This document shows, piece after piece, positions 11,122 through 24,836 of a stretch of DNA of 64,000 nucleotides (position 1 is the stretch's first letter; each line of letters opens with the position of its first letter). Where the stretch lies: NCBI GenBank assembly GCA_013396635.1, contig WBMW01005290.1, positions 90,540 to 154,539 of the forward strand, given 5' to 3'. The notes under the pieces were generated by a model. It was not told where the DNA came from. It saw only the letters and a list, made by a program, of their open reading frames with translations, and ran no database searches. The translations under genes were made by a program, and so were the position numbers. This DNA is from Penelope pileata (Eukaryota; Chordata; Aves; Galliformes; Cracidae).

Positions 11122-14100
11122 CTATAAAACCAAGATAACAGACTCTTAGCAAGAACATTAGCACTTCAAAGGCTTTGTCAATGATAAAGTGATTAAAATA
11201 AACTAGCTTTTATTGTCACAATGTGACAGAAACAGCAATCACGCTTTTTTGTCAAGAAATAAATGCAATTGTAACGCGTGGGGAGTAGTTGATTATATCA
11301 AGCTACCTGGTACATGTTATCACAGAATTGACAGGTTTCAAGATTGTGAACATTTTTTATCACTGTGATCTTCCTTAGGCTGGGAATTATATCTCTTGTA
11401 AAGGAATGCAACCAAGACACAAGCTAGAAGCAGTCATTTCCAAATGACTGGAAGAAATCAGTGATTGAGAAGGATCTAAACCTTTGTCTGCTGAGTCTCA
11501 AGACTGACACAGCCAGAAAAAACAACGTATTTTTTCAAAGTGTGAGCACACCTTAAAAACATTTAATTTAGTATTTAAAGTACAAACATCTCTGAAATAT
11601 TTCACAAGGCGTGAAACATATCCTAGCATGTATTTTCAGTGTGCTGCAGTTTTAGTTTTGCTTTTTTTACAGCACAGGGATTTACCTTTACTAGGAATAT
11701 TCATTAGTGAGTATGCTAGCTGGATCATATGGCTACAGAAAAACAGACAGGGAAATTAGCACAAGAAAGAATCATGCTCAAGAATTTTGTCACGTAATTC
11801 TATGAGCAGAACAACCAAAAATCTCACACTTTCCTCCCCAGAATCCCAGTTTTCAGAAAGCGTGAGAATATCTCATGTAAATTATTTTCACATGGTTACT
11901 TGTTACAAATATTAAATTAGCCTTGGATCTTTTCACTGTTCTTAATATTTTCAAGACTATATATGAAAATTTACTGCATTACTGTAGCAGGAAAAAAAAC
12001 AGTGTGGCTGCCAAATAATGTAAAATTTAATCTTCATACTTCTTTGAAGTGTTCTGTTCTTTCTGACAACTGCCAACGTAAATATAACCTTGTTCTACCC
12101 TTTGTGATCGGCATACCTACTGGACAAAATTTTATACTTTTTCATATCCTCAACAACATTTGCTTTCAGTGGAAATTATAATTGTCTGCTGCTAAAAGAC
12201 CAGAATTTTTTACTGAAGCACAATGATTCAAAACCCACCGGGAAACAGATCGGCTCGAGGTAGTTTTGAATGAGCAGCTAAAAGAAATTTCTTGCTGAGG
12301 CCTCACAGAATCCCATTTCAATCTGATTCAAACACGTAAGTGTCAACACAAACTGCCATGACCCAGTAAGTAATAGTGAGCACTCAAAGGAAAACAAATC
12401 TCATACTACATGCAGGTTGACTGAAATGCTGTTAAATTAAGCTCGCATCAAGCTATTTTCAGAATGAAAGAGAACAGAGTTAGTACCTCTAAGTACTTGG
12501 TAAACTTGTCATCTAATGTTAGGAAAATTGTTGTGGAATTTCCTCTAATTCACAATGAAAACAGAAACAGATGTGTCCCGATACCTACTAAGCTGCTCTC
12601 CCTGAGGAGCTAAGCCACACTCCCCAGAGAGCCCACCGCAGACTGACTCTCCCTTGTTCCTAGGTAGGGTGGCTGAGAGGTGCAAATTTGCTCCACAACA
12701 GCTTTAGAAAAATCCCCTCAGAGGAACAGTTTAAACCCTCAGTATTGTCCTGCAGCTTGCTGAGAAGCGGAGAGCATGCCTTCAGGGGGCGGCTCAGAGT
12801 GCAGCCCACTGGAAGATACATTGCCATGCGTCTGGACTGCTGGAGCTTCCTCTTTCAGGGAGATGGAGTGGTCCAGTCCCAGGAGCACAAATCATTTTGG
12901 CTTTTTTTTTTTTTCCTCATTTTATCTCAGACATTTACACCTGAACAGGCTCTATTTCTAGAGACTGAACAGAAGAAGAACTTACGGCTGCCAATCATCG
13001 GATCTTTTCCACTTTATGAGATGAGTTGTGCCTATGAAGCACCTGTTTTTCCAGAGGCGAGAAAGGAAACCTGGATGACTAGCTCAGGTATAAAAATGCG
13101 AAGTTTGGTGAAATGATTTATTTTCTGGAGGTATTTAAGAGACCTGTGGACATGGCACCAAGGGACTTGGTATAGTGATGGCACTCAGTAGGTCAGGTTG
13201 ACGGCTGGACTTGGTGTTCTGGAGGGGCTCTTCCAACCTAGATGATTCCATGATTCAACGAACCCTCCAATTTTTAAGAAGCCCTATGAAAGAACCATAT
13301 TTACTATAGCCAATATGCTATATTTATATAGGTCTCAATATGGGAGGACGGCTGTAGTGCTGTCGAGACAACTTTTTTCACTGAAGTATAAAAATGGCCA
13401 TAATAGACATAAGGACCTCTGCCTCTGCAAGCCCCAAAATACAACAAATCCAAAACCTTCAAATACTGAGTTTATAAAAACCAGCCTGGTTAAATAATGT
13501 TTAGCTAATTATTTTGACACTCTAAAACTTATTTTGTTGTAGTCAATTCTTAAAAGACTGATTATCAATAAATATGTCACAAAGGAAGAAAGGCAAACAG
13601 TACAATGCTCAGTTTTGAGGTTTGGGAAGAGACTGATGCTGGTATTATCTTTAAGAAGACCAAATGCCCCTCTTCTGTAAGACCTGCAAATCCATTCCAT
13701 CCCTGGGTATTAAAAAACAAGCAAAAGAAACATAATTAACTACAACACACTCAGATGTATTTTAGTGCAGCTGAATATAGTCTTAGCAACTCTCACTCAA
13801 AACTTGGTACAAACTACACTCATTTAGTCTCCACATGGTTTATTTCAAATATGTAGCAGAATTCAAATTTTTTCTGGCAATAGTGATGTCAAATGAGCTC
13901 CTAGCTTGTACTTCCAACTGCTGATAACACAGACTTCAGATTTCTTGCATTAGTGATCTACTGCAATGCTATTTTCCCATCACTGACATCAAAAGCAAAC
14001 ACTAGAAGAATTTGCTTTTGAGAGGGAAGGACAAATTGTAACTGAGGTCATCACTGAAGTACTTCTGTAGTAAAACAAGCATGCCCTTATGAAATAAATA

Positions 14101-17100
14101 ACTGCAGATTTTAGAGGAGACAACTCCAAAAGAAACAGAGACTGAAGCTATTTCCAAGTTTGAACCTCTTATGCTACCCAGCTGTGCTAAGAACAGCCAT
14201 GTCTCCCTTTAAGCTCCATTAAAATATATCAAAGTAGGATCAGTATGTACTCAGCACTTCAGTCTAAATGATTTAGTAAGATGTCCATAAGGTCTGATGG
14301 TTGCAGTTTTAAAATCTAGGGGTGTATTTTATACATTCAGACCGACTCCTATTTCAGCTCAGTCTCTCCCAAGCCTAAGGCAACTGCACAGCTTATCTTC
14401 CCTGCTTTGAAGTCATCTTTCACATTACACCACTGTGGTTAACCACACCCTTTTGAAAGCTGGTTAGCTATAACCTACAATCACTGGAAACTGGGAGAAG
14501 AATAAAGCCTGTGGCAGAATTTGGCCTCTGCCCCTTTGGAACATTAATTATTTTGGGTCCATGTACTTTGAGTTAACATATGTTACCACTCACATTGCCT
14601 TTTACAATTTATGCATACATTTTACACTTTCAAAGAGACATACAAGCATTATCTGAAGATCTTTACAGCCTTTTCAAATCGTAATTATTCCACCAAGTAC
14701 AATTTGAGGCATAGGAAAACAAATTTTCAAACGGCATTGGAGCAAACGCATTTTTATTTACAGATCCAGTTGGTTTGATTATCACGCATGGACACAACTG
14801 AGTATATCTGCCTGCAATACAATGCAGCATTCATCGGTGAAGAACACAACTGTGGATTTTGCATGTGGATTTTGCACACAGGCTTCTTCAGAAACCCGAA
14901 GGGCAATCTGACTGCATCAAAACTGCAGGAGAAGCACACTCCAGAGCCCATTCCATGCTCTCAGTTCCTAAATCACTCAGCCCTGTACTTTCCACTCTGC
15001 AATTCACTTTCTGCCAATGCACCTGGGTTTCTTTCCAGTTGGGGAGTGCCAAAGGAGGGGGGAGGGATGGTGCACACCTGAAGCTTGTTCAGACCTGCGA
15101 GTAGACCTGGGAGAGAGCTGGGTTACCCGTCTTTGAAGGAGTTTGGAACCTCTAATGCCATGTAATCCCGTGAAGGAGAGCCATGTGGCCATCCCACAAG
15201 AAGAGAGACATCAAGGACATCTCAAGCTGTATTTTCTCTTCAAGGAGAAAAGGAAACCTCTTGGACAACGTACTTTCCACTTTTTTTTTTTAATTGCTCC
15301 TGCTATCTGTATTTATGACTATTTTTGTATTGTGTAGGTTACCAAAGGAGTCATTTCAGAAAATGTTTTAAAAGGTTTCAAAAGGCCTTTTTTGTTTTAA
15401 TAGGAACAAATCCCAAGAGAATCAAATCCAAACAAAAAAGGTATACTGTGTTTTCTAATGAAAGACTGGTCCAAACACGAATCTTGTCACTGCCTCCACC
15501 GGATGGCAGGTCAGATCCTTTATCTTCCCTAATCAGTACATCTGTGGAAATGTGTGGGAGAAAGATGAAAAGCTAAGGTCATATCCAAGCACAAAAGAAA
15601 GACAATAGATAGCTTCTGAAAAGAAAATCATAACAAAGAAACTGAATAAATGAAATGTGCTTGTGAAGTTATCTGTTATCAGATCAATGAATATGGCTAA
15701 CTTCACAACGAGATAGGGAAGCACTTCAAGGGTGAGGCTGCATACATGAATCCAGAAGCCAGGCTTGAACGAGTTTGTTCCTTAATTAAAGAAAAAAAAT
15801 GGAATTTATTCAGAAGTTAGTGTTTTTGAAATAGGGCACTAGTCAGCACAGAAACTGAACTGTCTCTCTAAAGTAGAATAAAATCAACAAGCTGCTAAGT
15901 CTGCTGGAATTTGTCTTTAGTCAAGAAACTGTTTGGTCATCTGCTGTGCGAGCATGGCATTCAACTAATGAAAATCAACCAAAGACGGAAATCAAGTACT
16001 ATGGAATATCCATAAGGAGATGGAATAAATGCAGCAAAAAGAGTCAGAAGCTGATTGAAATGGCAACCTAAACAATTTAAAGAACAAGTAATTGTTCTTT
16101 TCTTCTCAGATTCTCATCTTTTCCAATAAAACATAGTGATTGAATGTAAACATATATTAAACTTTTCCATCATTTGTGCTTTAATCTCAAATAATCCAAA
16201 ATAAGCAATCAAATTATTAACGTGCCAAAAGACCTGAGTCACCTGAATTTAATTTTTCAAGGATTCACTCAAGCATGCTTAAGTTTCACCCTGCTTACAA
16301 ATGGATGTCACAATATGCACAGGCAAGAACTCTGCAATGAATCAAGGTATCTTTCTGATAATTTTTATGATCTTGAATATCTTTTTATATTTCTGTTTAA
16401 AGTAATGTGAAAGAAATTAGGAATACAAAAGTGAAAACATCTTGAAAATGCCTGCTATTTTCTGATACCGAGGAGTTCTCCTATGGTGTGTGAGGAAAAA
16501 GACCAGAGCAGGAGCACTACAGTTGGTAACCTTGAAGTGAGAGGCAGTTCTAGTTAGTGATTTAAGAATTTGCCAATTTTAAGAAAAAAATGAAAGACCA
16601 AACTGCATATCTTACATGCATAGCTTTTTTTCGGTCACATCATAAAATATTCCACTATTCTACCACTAACATCACATCACACAACTATTCCTTAAACATA
16701 GCTTGCTCTCTTCTTCAAACACCAGGCTGCACAGCTATCACTTCTTCATCATTCAGCATTGATCCTGAGGACTCACTGATCTGCACGAATGAAATGAGCA
16801 CATGGAATATGAATACTGAAATGCCTAAAACATCTGATTATTGCATGACAAGACAGTTCAATTTTTTTGTGTGCTTTCACTGTACTTTTCCATACTTAAT
16901 CGAATTTGGATTTCCTTTAAGCTTAAAATAAATTTGGAATTTCCTGGATTATGACACTACTACTTCAGATTAATTTCAGTAGCAAGTTTTATCCAAAATA
17001 ACTGATGCACACTTTCAACTCTGAACTGATTGTACCATGTTCTACTGTGCTTGCTTACACGCAAGGGGGTAAAGACAGCTCTAGGTCCACAGATGTTATA

Positions 17101-18427
17101 AGTCCATCCACAGATACATTTTGCAAATTTCACTCAAATAATATTTGATTCAAGGGAGCACATTGCCAGCAACTTTAGTACAGCCTCTCAGGCATTCCAG
17201 TGAGACTTCACACTCAAGAACTGAAAATAAAGCCCAGAAACAGAAAAGATAACAAACATAATTAGCGTTTAAAAACATTCTTTCTTCCTTTGCAATATGG
17301 CTTACAGTATATTTGGATTTGCTTGTAAAGATGTAAGTCCTTGTCTTGCAACTACTCAGCCCACAATCTTGAGCTGCAGTTTTTAAAGTTAGGTTACACT
17401 CTTCAAGAGCAGAGAAGTAAGTTTAAAGATGCAAAGTCATGCTGAAGGAAAAGTAATGCTGTAGATTAGAAATATAAATAGACTGATCTAGAGAATATAC
17501 GGTTGCTTAATATATGATGAGTCTAAGGAGAGCAGAGGTTATGGCCTCAAACATAAACATAAACATAGACAAGTCAAAGAACTGAATGTACTCCTTTTGA
17601 AACTGTGTGGAGCTCATGATGAAATGCAGATGTACTACCACTGTATAACTTATCTAATAAAAAAATGCAACTTCCAGTCTCCAAAGTAGTGATTAGAGGC
17701 TGATGAATTAATATTCATAATATACAATTACAGAGCGAATAGCAACATTTTCCTCTAATGAAATCCTCACCAAATGACCAGATCAGAAAGAGTGACACTA
17801 ATGCCAAATTGTTTGGTTTGAATACTGCAATGCTACAGAGGAAAACTCTTTATCCTTTCTCATTGACAGATTTGAGATAAAGGAAGTAGTTTCTCAAACT
17901 TTTTTTGTTCTTATCACCTTACATTTTTTAAATGCATTAAGTACAGAATATTTTCTATTGCTGTAAGCGATTTTATAAAGTTATTTTCCAGACTCAAAAG
18001 GCAAATATAGTACTGAGGGGAATAATGAACCATGTTTCTTTATTACAATCTTCAGGCTTCCATTTCAACTCTGGTATATAAAAGAGCTAGATCTATTATG
18101 AATTTCATGCACGTAAAAGTTGTGAATTTTTTGTATCCAAAAATTGTCATCTGCCACTTCCAAGAATGTGGTACTCTTACTCTCAATTCTTTAGACTCCT
18201 TTGTAATACAATCCCTTCCAGCATTTTGCCCCATCTATCTCTATGTCTGTTTTATTCTGTGGATCACTGACCATGGCACAAAGTTGACAACCACTCCACT
18301 TAAAGACTTTCTTTCACAAATCAAATAAAAAACCTCAAAATTTAACTAGAAAGAACGAATTGGGAAATATGGTTACATTATTTCTTTCTTGATCAAGGGA
18401 ATCAAATAGTTCTAATATTTTTTCTAC
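11122..18427 (-). other. MIPEP: MIPEP intron, last (7.3 kb)
   Basis: This phase 1 intron is AT-rich. It contains one CR1 fragment (13122-13259) and a poly-T run at about 12902-12914. The open frames at 12688-13116 and 16590-16931 show no recognisable domain and look like chance. Confidence 0.85.
13122..13259 (+). mobile_element. CR1 LINE 3' end fragment (ggtatttaagagacctg type)
   Basis: The pieces ggaggtatttaagagacctg, ggacatggcaccaagggac, gatggcactcagtaggtcag and gctcttccaacctagatgat are the 3' region of another CR1 subfamily, ending in a tgattccatgattcaacg tail. It is forward oriented. Confidence 0.8.
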
Positions 18428-18501
18428 CTTGAACCATAAGAATGGGCTCTTTTCCACCGCCATGTGCTAGCATCTCTCTTCGGTAACGCTCACCCATTGC
18501 C
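18428..18501 (-). CDS. MIPEP: MIPEP coding exon (second from the 3' end)
   Basis: This 74-base exon completes Arg288 and gives residues 289-312, AMGERYRREMLAHGGGKEPI then LMVQ, plus the first base of Gly313. The RYRREMLAHGGG block is a MIPEP signature near the C-terminus. The acceptor is ct at 18502-18503 and the donor ac at 18426-18427 (phase 1). It is only 786 bases from the preceding exon. The Gln at 312 stands where I recall Glu in mammals, a mild change. Confidence 0.96.
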
Positions 18502-19287
18502 CTGGAGAAACACAACTGTTAGAACCATCTGCAAACACAGCCCGTCCAGCTTTCAGTCATATTTGCTTCTAGGATCTGCACACAACTCAGAGGCAGAGAA
18601 TGAATGAGATCTTCCACACTGAAACAATAACTGTCTTGATCCCATGCTGACTCCTTGAATTCAATTACATTTAAAAATACACTATGATTAACTGAAATAG
18701 ACAAATATTATACATATGAATACATGGTGGTGTTTATGGAAGCTAAATTGTGAACAACATATTAGCCTTCATTGCTCCAAGGAAAAAGTTACTTAGTTAT
18801 AATGCTCAGAACATTTACCTAAGGTGTAAGAACAGTTAAAATTTTTGATGTCACAATTTACCTTTTAATTTCACAAAGCAAAATGAGTAGGATAGCTACG
18901 CTTAGCTTTGAAGTTAGTGACATGAAGCTTGTTTAACACCTGCAGTTGCTTTTGATTTCAATAGAATATTACAAGTAATTAGGCATCTATGAAAATCAAG
19001 CTTTCTAATTACATCTAAATATGGATTTCAGTGCCTCCCAACTGGCACGCCTGCATTTTAAAACATAGACACAAGATCTTTGCACCAATGAGTATGTCCC
19101 AAAGTACGCTTAATCTGTGGTTATTTCCTGTTTTGTTATACTCTTAAAATCAACAAAAAGGCTAAAAACTAATCGGCATTGAAAAAGCCCAACCACCCAT
19201 GTTGCCCCAAGTATACCAATTGTTTCCAGCTTTCCAGAAGCAAGTAGCACAACACGTCATTGTACTTAGTATTTTCTCTATTTTTAC
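18502..19287 (-). other. MIPEP: MIPEP intron (786 bases)
   Basis: This is a phase 2, GT-AG intron. I see no repeat or other element in it. Confidence 0.9.
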
Positions 19288-19409
19288 CTATCAAATGGAT
19301 TGTGAGCAAAACAGTGCTTCCACACCATGGAGGCAACGGCCCTGGACATGAGGTAGGAGTAATATTTAGCACCGTAGCCCACAAGATGACTGAATCTCAG
19401 CTGCCAGGC
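19288..19409 (-). CDS. MIPEP: MIPEP coding exon with the substrate-binding tyrosine loop
   Basis: This 122-base exon encodes residues 248-287 plus two bases of Arg288, from AWQLRFSHLVGYGAKYYSYL to AHNPFD. The His255, Tyr259, Tyr263/264 and Tyr266 cluster corresponds to the conserved His and Tyr residues that hold substrate and stabilise the transition state in M3 peptidases such as thimet oligopeptidase (family knowledge; the exact residue matching is inferred). The acceptor is ct at 19410-19411. The donor ac at 19286-19287 leaves a phase 2 junction. Confidence 0.97.
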
Positions 19410-19848
19410 CTGTAAGAAGAAGAAAAAATCCAGAACAGAAGTCAGCTTTTAAACCCTTTCAATTACTCTGTGTTTTTTTTTAAGTATGATGGAAAAAATC
19501 TGTTAGTATTACAAAATTAAATGGTTAAAAAAAAAAGAAGTAAAAAGCCCCAAACCACCACCACCAGAAAACCCAGAATGAACACATCTTTTATTATAAG
19601 AAACATTTTTCAAGCTAAATACTGTATATCCAATATGGTGATTATAATCATTGAAATTACACACATATAGGGTCAGAAGGAGAGAAAAACAACGAACAAA
19701 AAAGTCTAGTCAGATGTAACAACAGCAATGCTGTTCTACTGGTCCCAAAAAACCCAACACAATTACATCATTACAAGTAACACCACATTTTATCATTTTC
19801 TATATGGACAATGGCAGTGTCACACTTAGAAAAATCCCATCTAAAAAT

Positions 19849-19990
19849 ATTTGACCTCCGAAGGTCATCTGGTCCACCCCTTGCTCTAAGTAGAGCCAGC
19901 TTGATAAGGATTCTCACAGCCCTGTCCAGGCTGAAAATACACTGTTCCTCTACAGGCTTACATACACATTTTGAACTGAAGATGATGAAT
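19849..19990 (-). mobile_element. CR1 LINE fragment, diverged
   Basis: The blocks gacctccgaaggtcatctgg, tccaccccttgctctaagta and cacagccctgtccaggctg follow the reverse-complemented CR1 3' region. Borders are approximate. Confidence 0.65.
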
Positions 19991-22054
19991 CTAGGTATTA
20001 AGGAGAGGGAAGCTTACTCTGACCTTTTGGCTCTCTGAGGAAATCAAAGAGGAGTCAACTCATATCTTATTTGTCTTCCTATCCAAAGATCTTAACATTA
20101 TTATGACACCAACGTTGTCAAGATTTTTTAAGTACTATAGAAAACACAGTTTGAAAGAGGAAATGGAAGATAAACAGTGAAGTATCCTAACAGATGTTAT
20201 ACGCTTAAATCCACGGCCTGTCATACGCTTGTTTTCTCACCCTAAACCTGATGGCTGAAATTCTAAGGCAACCAAAATGAAAAGTGAGAGGGTATTAGCA
20301 CTTTTCCAGAACTATTTATCTTTGACTGAGACTCTTGTTCACACTCTAAGTAACAATCTCTGGACCATGGACAGCTGAAAGAAACCGTTTCTTTATCCAA
20401 GAAAGTGCCAATCATCATCTTGCTCTCCATTCACCAAGTCAAAGATGTATATACATTTCAAAAAAATTACCAACCAAGAGTGTGAAAAAAGAAACTAACT
20501 GGCCTTTAATCAGTCTTTCTTACTTTAAAAAGTAGGAAACAGTGGCCTATCATCATGAATAGCTTATGAGACACAAAGCTGTAAGCTCCCTTTTCTCAAG
20601 AACACTCACAAATGAAGTTCTGAAAGTCAACTGCAATTCAGCCATTCAAAGGCAGTTACCTCCACCCTAAGATGTGTCAGAAATACACAAAATTTGCTAT
20701 GAGTGACTCCACTAGTAGCCTACACAACTAATTTAAAGTAGAAGCCTAACTTACAGGAGAGATGAAAAAAATGTCCCCAGTCCTCAATTTTCCTGTGGGC
20801 TTTGTGGCATGATGCAAATTCTTAAGAATGACTAATTTTCTTTCTTTAAAGTCAACTCCAACTGTATCATAGCTCACTATAATGTAAACATACAAAAACA
20901 TTCAGCTTGGATACAGATTCTCCAGTTTGCTCTGAAAAATACTGCGGTTTGTTGCGGCTGTGTTTACATTTAATGCCTACAATTTTTCTAACTAGTCCCT
21001 TAATTATAACCATAATCACTAAACTAACAGCACAGTTTCAAACAGATCAGAGAGCCATGATGACAGTTTCTGTTTTATTCCATACTCAGCTTCCAAGCAC
21101 AGCTCTCTCAGCATGTGGAAAGCTTCACTGATGAATTGGTTTCATGTATCCAGAAACTTAAGTCGTTTCAACATATATCTGTTCAGTGAAAGATTCAAGT
21201 TGCTTTTCTGCTACAAAGAAAAATCTGCATCATATAAACTGCAACTTGGACAGTATGTCTTCCTTGGTCCACATTACTTTGCTCATCTTGCCTTCCTTAT
21301 GTCAAATATCTACAGAATATCCTAGTGAAAGTAAGATCCTGTTCCATTTCTAAGACATTTAATGCTCTGTGCCTAAAACAGCTCCTTTCACCTTCAAGCT
21401 GATTAGCAACTCCATTCATCAGACTTACTGAAACTATTACAAGTAAGCAAGGCAAACAGCTTCTCTGCAATCTGTCCAAGACTGAAAGCTTGTTTCAGTC
21501 TGCACCTAAAACAGGCCTCAGTTTCCTCTACCTACATACAAAAAATTTTGTTTGACCTTGTCACTGCTACTGTACTTAAGAAAGAAACTTCACATCACTC
21601 CGTTTCAAAAAAGAAAACAAAGAGATACAAAGGAAAGAGCAAGCAAAGATGCTACTCATCTCTCTCCCTGCATTTGGGGAGGCTCTCAAGTATCGTCAAG
21701 ATAAGAACTGAAAAATTCATTATCAACAGGGTGATACCGAAAAAAAAAAGAGAGAAAAAATAATAGGGAAGAGTCAATCTGTCTTAAGATAGACGCCTAA
21801 GACAGGTAAGATATAGACAACTCTCTCTTCCTTCATTGGAAGTACAAAAGGAACACAATTTTAGATACCTAGAGTTACATAAGATAATAACGATCTGACA
21901 ATAAGCACACTGCTGCCTAGTGGTTTGAAGCATATATATGATTTTTAAATATTTTCATAATCAGTACAAACCTCCTCTCATGCAATTCAAGACTGTTTCC
22001 TCATATCCTGTGACATCTCACCTACATAAAGAGACTGATACTCTGGAAGCTCCT

Positions 22055-22540
22055 TTCATGTAGTTGTAGAGAGCAATGAGGTTTCCCCCTAGCCTCCTTT
22101 TCTCCAGACTAAACAACCTCAGTTACCACAGCTACTCCTCATAACTTGTTTTCTAGTCAAACACGGGCCCTCTAGCTTCATAGCTCTTCTCTGCACATGC
22201 TTGAGCAACTAAATATCCTTCTTGGAGTGAGCGGCCCAAAACTGAACACAGTATTTGAGGTGTGGTCTCATCAGTGCCATGCACAAAGGGATAATCAGTA
22301 CCCTAGTCCTGCTGGCCTCACTATTTCTGACGCAGGCCAGGTTGCCATTGGTCTTCTTGGCCATCTGGGCACACTGTTGATGTGTGTTCAGCCAGCTGTC
22401 AACCAGCACCCCCAGGGCCTTTTCTGTCAGGCAACTTTCCATCCACTCTTGCCCAAGCTTATACCATTGCATGGGGTTATGACCCATGTGCAGGACCCAG
22501 CACTTAGCCTTGTTGATATATACAGGCTAGTACTCCTTTA
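22055..22540 (-). mobile_element. CR1 LINE fragment with reverse transcriptase C-terminus
   Basis: Read on the minus strand it encodes LTEKALGVLVDSWLNTHQQC and MRPHLKYCVQFWA, the conserved end of the CR1 reverse transcriptase ORF. It is a 5'- and 3'-incomplete relic. The antisense open frame 22197-22541 is a shadow. Confidence 0.88.
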
Positions 22541-24321
22541 GGAAGTTCTATGATCAATAAAATATAACCACAGCATTGTAAATGTATTTAAAACTAAATG
22601 GTTCACCTTTTGGCTTAAAATTCTATTTTAACAGAACTACCTATAGATGAAAAATGACTTTATTTCATAACTATGTTATTCACAAAGCTGAATGATTTCT
22701 TTATATAAAAATAACAACTGACATATCAATTTCCTTTTTGGAAAGGATAAAGGCTAGACACGTAGAACTAGGGCACTCTCCTTATTAAATGCTATATTTT
22801 TGGTAAGCAGCTAGAAAGTTAATGAAGACTGAGTAATCACCTACTTCAAAAAGTTCTAGGAACCCATTCCAAGAGTTTATAAAACAGCACATTTTACAGC
22901 ATAGCCCATGGGTTATGATAATATGCCATTCATGGATCATGTCCATGCCTGCTTTTTATCCAACACAACAGACTGAAATAAAGGTGTGTGACTGATCCAC
23001 GGCAGTTATTAAAAAGGTCTTTTCTCCACCAACATTACCAATCTTCCCTTATAATCACCTCTGAAATGTTTCCAAGGTGTGAAGTCTTTCCATTCCTTCC
23101 TGTAACAAACAAAAATACCTCACTGATACATGTGCCATACTGATACAACCTTACACCTTCTCAGGTATTTTAAATGAAGTACTTGTAGGATACATTCTTA
23201 GTGTAAGATTCTGCTCACTTTATTTTATAGCTACCTCAAACTAGCTGTCTTGCCCAAACTAGTCACGGAGGCTGCCTTTGTAGTCAGGGGACAGAAATAT
23301 TTACCTTTTTATCTTTGGAGGGAATAAGACTACTGCTCGAGGAGAAATTAAAATAATTTACAACTTGAAAATTATATTTAAAAGTCACTTCATTTCTTAT
23401 AACAACATGGTGAGATCAGTGAAACTAAACTGGTTTGAAGACTACATAAATTAAGATTCAATAATTTGATTTCTAAACTTACAAGTGTCAAGATTAGCAC
23501 AAAGATCAACTCATACAAAAATTTAGATGTGACCTGGAAAGACAAAACTGAAAGCAAAAAAAACTACAGGCGACTCACTACATAACCTAGTTTGTGCTTG
23601 ACTGTGGTCCATGGAGTCCACTAATTACATAAAATCAGTGGTATAAAATCCTCCTACTTGCTTTGAAAAGTAAAAACAAACTACAGAAACTCTTGACTAG
23701 TGCTTGGAGTTTTCAAAATGCTCTTCAGCAGTTTGTGCTGTGACTTCAGCTGTTTCAAGGTGTATTTAAGTCCATTTTGTTTTGCAAGACAAAAAGTGCA
23801 AGCGAGAACCTGAAAAGACCTAACACTAATTACAAAATGTGTGCTACAGTAATTACATCAATGAGCAAGTTGTTGAACATTTTCCATGAGGAACAATATT
23901 TGATGGAGATTATATTTGGTGCCACCCCCCTCCCCGTTCTTAATTAAATTCTTATTCTGGCAGGAAACTCAGTGGAGAAGCAGCCAACTTATCTCGAGGG
24001 CTACTGGGTGGAGAACTCCTGGATCTGGCTACTATTGCTCCTAACGCCCTTGAACCTGGCTATCAGCATGGGTGGAAAACTCCTGAGAATCACAAAGAAG
24101 CTTCAGGCTCTGGTAACTCCAGAGACTGAACAGAACAGCAATTAGCATGGAAATCAGTACAAGCTATTTCCCTCCGCTGAGAAGCAAAGCTTATCAATGT
24201 CAGCGGAACTCCAGCACAACATGCTTCTGGCATGCAAATATACAAACCGAAAGTGAGCACAGGCAATGCTCTTGTGGCACTGCATCAGCCATGCAACACA
24301 GAGGGTGCTGAAGGTGAACAG

Positions 24322-24836
24322 AACAGAATATCGTGAGTGGAAGGATCACTGAATCCATCTCCTGGCTCCTCACAGGACCACCCAAAATCCAAATCCTATG
24401 CCTGAGAATGGTGTTCAAATGCTCCTTGAACTCTGGCAGCTTGGGGTCATGACCACTGCCCCAGGCAGCCTGTTCCAGGGCCCAATCACCTTCTGGATGG
24501 GTGGAAGAACCTTTTCCTAACCCCCCCGGCCCTCCCCTGACACAGCTCCATGCCGTTCCCTCAGGCCCTGTCACTGTCACCAGAGAGCAGAGCTCAGCGC
24601 TGCCCCTCCGCTCCCCTCGTGAGGAAGCTGTAGGCCGCCATGAGGCTTCCCCTCAGCCTCCTCACACAACTTGCCCTCTAGACCCTTCACCACCTTTGCA
24701 GCCCTCCTTTGGATGCTCTCTAACAGTTTTATGTCCTTCTTATATTGCGGCATCCCAAACTGCATCCAGCATTCAAGGTGAGGCCACACCAACACAGAGC
24801 AGAGCAGGACAATCCCTTCCCTTGCCCAGCTGGCTA
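24322..24836 (-). mobile_element. CR1 LINE 3' fragment, about 515 bases
   Basis: This reverse-oriented copy carries cttggggtcatgaccactgc, cacagctccatgccgttccc and gctctctaacagttttatgt. It belongs to the same subfamily as the copy at 58421-59140, with near-identical stretches such as agctcagcgctgcccctccg. The long open frame on the plus strand at 24501-24977 is antisense to it and not a gene. Confidence 0.92.
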